Assembly: GCA_963978895.1 (NCBI GenBank)
Contig: OZ022240.1
Coordinates: 16,330,717 to 16,394,716 of the forward strand
DNA from: Erpobdella octoculata
Taxonomy: Eukaryota; Annelida; Clitellata; Hirudinida; Erpobdellidae
DNA: 64,000 nt
Direction of reading: 5' to 3'
The translations under genes were made by a program, and so were the position numbers. Numbering within the stretch: the stretch's first letter is position 1; each line of letters begins with the position of its first letter. The notes under the pieces are model-generated. The model worked only from the letters and a program-made list of their open reading frames with translations, searched no databases and had not been told where the DNA came from. Below, piece by piece: positions 62,775 through 64,000 of the stretch.

Positions 62775-63605
62775 ATGGCCAGTCACTTAGACGTCGATAA
62801 GTTGACAACGATGATGAGATTCATGAACATGGAACCTCGTGATCGTTTCGATGACGATTTTGTAAACAATTTGTGTGTCTTTCTCAAGGAATTTGATTTA
62901 GGTAAAGATAATAAATGTTGTTATCCTGAAGACTTTAACGAGGCCTTGTTGGACCTCGAAAAAACTCTACAGGAAACGCCGAACTCAGTTTCGACTGATC
63001 CATTGGAAACGATGAGCATCCAAGCGAAACCTTCGGAAGAAGTCGCTGTTAACGGCGAATATTTCGAAGCTAGTAGCCGAGAAAAACCTAAAGAAAATGA
63101 AAAAACACAATTTGGATTTGTTTCGAGATATAAAATTGATCGAAGAAACAAACAAATGCGTCCGGCTAATTGCCTTGACGATATTGAAACAGTAGGTAGA
63201 CGCTCACTTGGAAAGTATAAAATTGATCGAAGAGTCGATCGGGTTAATCATGCCGTTAGAAATCAGTCACGTAACGTTTACGATTACTCTGGGCTTCGTA
63301 GAGAACGGTTTGGCAAATACGGAAACTCGTGTCAAACGTCTTATGGTCATTGCGGATACGTGGAAATGAATTTTAGACGATACTGTGACACAACTATTGT
63401 TTACCACAACGTTCGTCCAAGTCGCTACTTTGGAAACGTTAAAATCGACCGCAGGCGAACGTCAGTCAAACATGAAGAATCAGCCGCAGACCTTGCCGAC
63501 AACGAATACCGTCGTAGGCTGAACGTCTTACGATCAGACAGAAAAATAGAAATAAACGAGAAGCGTTATGCGATGTTCAATCGACAGCGCGACTTTTCCA
63601 ACTAA
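62775..63605 (+). CDS. Hypothetical KIDRR protein, copy 34
   Basis: Protein identical to copy 1. Short 3' form; last complete gene before the window edge, tandem with copy 33, whose markers it shares. Confidence 0.85.
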   Translation: MASHLDVDKLTTMMRFMNMEPRDRFDDDFVNNLCVFLKEFDLGKDNKCCYPEDFNEALLDLEKTLQETPNSVSTDPLETMSIQAKPSEEVAVNGEYFEASSREKPKENEKTQFGFVSRYKIDRRNKQMRPANCLDDIETVGRRSLGKYKIDRRVDRVNHAVRNQSRNVYDYSGLRRERFGKYGNSCQTSYGHCGYVEMNFRRYCDTTIVYHNVRPSRYFGNVKIDRRRTSVKHEESAADLADNEYRRRLNVLRSDRKIEINEKRYAMFNRQRDFSN

Positions 63606-63779
63606 AATCCAATTAAAACTAGTCCTAATTTTGGAAAAAAAAACAAAACAAGAAACGGAGTTTCTGTGCTAAAAAACCGTACAAGTACAATAAAATGTGC
63701 ATCAATTTTTCAAACAAACGGTTTTAAACAAAATGCAATAATTATTCAGCAACAAAGGAACATAATCCAACACAATAGA

Positions 63780-64000
63780 GGCGCTGGTGGCAGAGCGGTA
63801 GAGCGTTCGCCTGTCGATCGTCAGGTCGGCAGTTCGAGCCTCACCGGCGTCACCAGCGTAACTCCCTTAAGCAAGGTGTTCACTCGCATTGCTAAAGGGG
63901 TAAGCGCCTAAAAATTGTAGAGGCGCTGGTGGCAGAGCGGTAGAGCGTTCGTCTGTCGATCGTTAGGCCGGCAGTTCGAACCTCACCGGCGTCACCAGCG
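63780..64000 (+). ncRNA. tRNA-like elements A and B, copy 34 (C beyond window)
   Basis: A 63780-63858 and B 63922-64000. The window ends on the last base of the 10-bp terminal stem of B; element C is outside. Confidence 0.6.

Larger units (their letters stand above)
1..64000 (+). repeat. Tandem array of a ~1.9-kb gene plus tRNA-like-element cassette (34 coding copies)
   Basis: The same cassette recurs without interruption: promoter, 276-codon gene, three tRNA-like elements, spacer. Start codons lie at 585, 2487, 4393, 6310 and so on to 62775. Typical spacing is 1902-1906 bp. Cassettes with a 15-bp 3' insertion give 1917-1918, two with a further 10-bp leader insertion give 1927, and three with a 248-bp promoter deletion give 1655. 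All copies point the same way. Neither end of the window shows unique DNA, so the true copy number exceeds 34. Small shared variants mark groups of related cassettes, as expected from unequal crossing over or gene conversion. Confidence 0.99.

Noticed and set aside
1..64000. Hammerhead or other self-cleaving ribozyme (retrozyme) array
   Set aside because: I looked for the CTGATGA and GAAA core in the unit on the + strand and did not find it; the minus strand was not searched exhaustively.
1..64000. Mobile element or viral array
   Set aside because: No transposase, integrase, reverse transcriptase, polymerase or capsid frame, and no terminal repeats at cassette borders. Only the tRNA-like elements hint at a SINE origin.

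Overview
The window is one uninterrupted tandem array. A cassette of about 1.9 kb is repeated head to tail, all on the + strand, giving 34 complete protein-coding copies from position 1 to 64000. There is no unique flanking sequence: the window opens inside a tRNA-like element and closes exactly at the end of another, so the array continues on both sides. Distances between successive start codons are mostly 1902-1906 bp, with 1917/1918 (15-bp insertion), 1927 (15-bp plus 10-bp insertions) and 1655 bp (248-bp promoter deletion).

The organism looks eukaryotic and is most likely an invertebrate animal. Each gene has a TATAAAAG box 32 bp upstream of a TCATTT initiator, two reverse CCAAT boxes, an AAAACATGG start context, no ribosome-binding site and an AATAAA polyadenylation signal. 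The spacer carries elements with RNA polymerase III A- and B-box text. I cannot name the species. There are no transposase, reverse transcriptase, replication or capsid genes, and no rRNA, CRISPR or recognisable bacterial operon.

Layout of one cassette, using copy 1: purine-rich spacer and an 8-bp inverted repeat (124-226); AT-rich upstream DNA (227-384); two 33-bp direct repeats, each followed by a CCAAT box (385-452); TATA (485) and initiator (515); 68-nt leader; a 276-codon intronless gene (585-1415); a short 3' untranslated region with a small hairpin and AATAAA (1499); three tRNA-like elements A, B and C (1590-1945); then the first T4 tract (2005-2008). The protein is unknown to me. It has an acidic N-terminal half and a strongly basic C-terminal half with three KIDRR motifs.

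The array has been reshuffled by unequal exchange. A 9.27-kb five-cassette higher-order repeat occurs twice in succession (21595-30861 and 30862-40129). A four-cassette block from 42033 recurs from 49674 with one extra cassette inserted. Three cassettes lack the upstream promoter, but the deletion places another TATAAA 30 bp from the same initiator. The protein is identical in 33 of 34 copies (one E244K) while the spacers carry many more differences, which suggests a functional protein product. Working picture (inference): a multicopy Pol II gene, each copy followed by a trio of tRNA-derived elements that could be transcribed by Pol III or act as TFIIIC-type boundaries.
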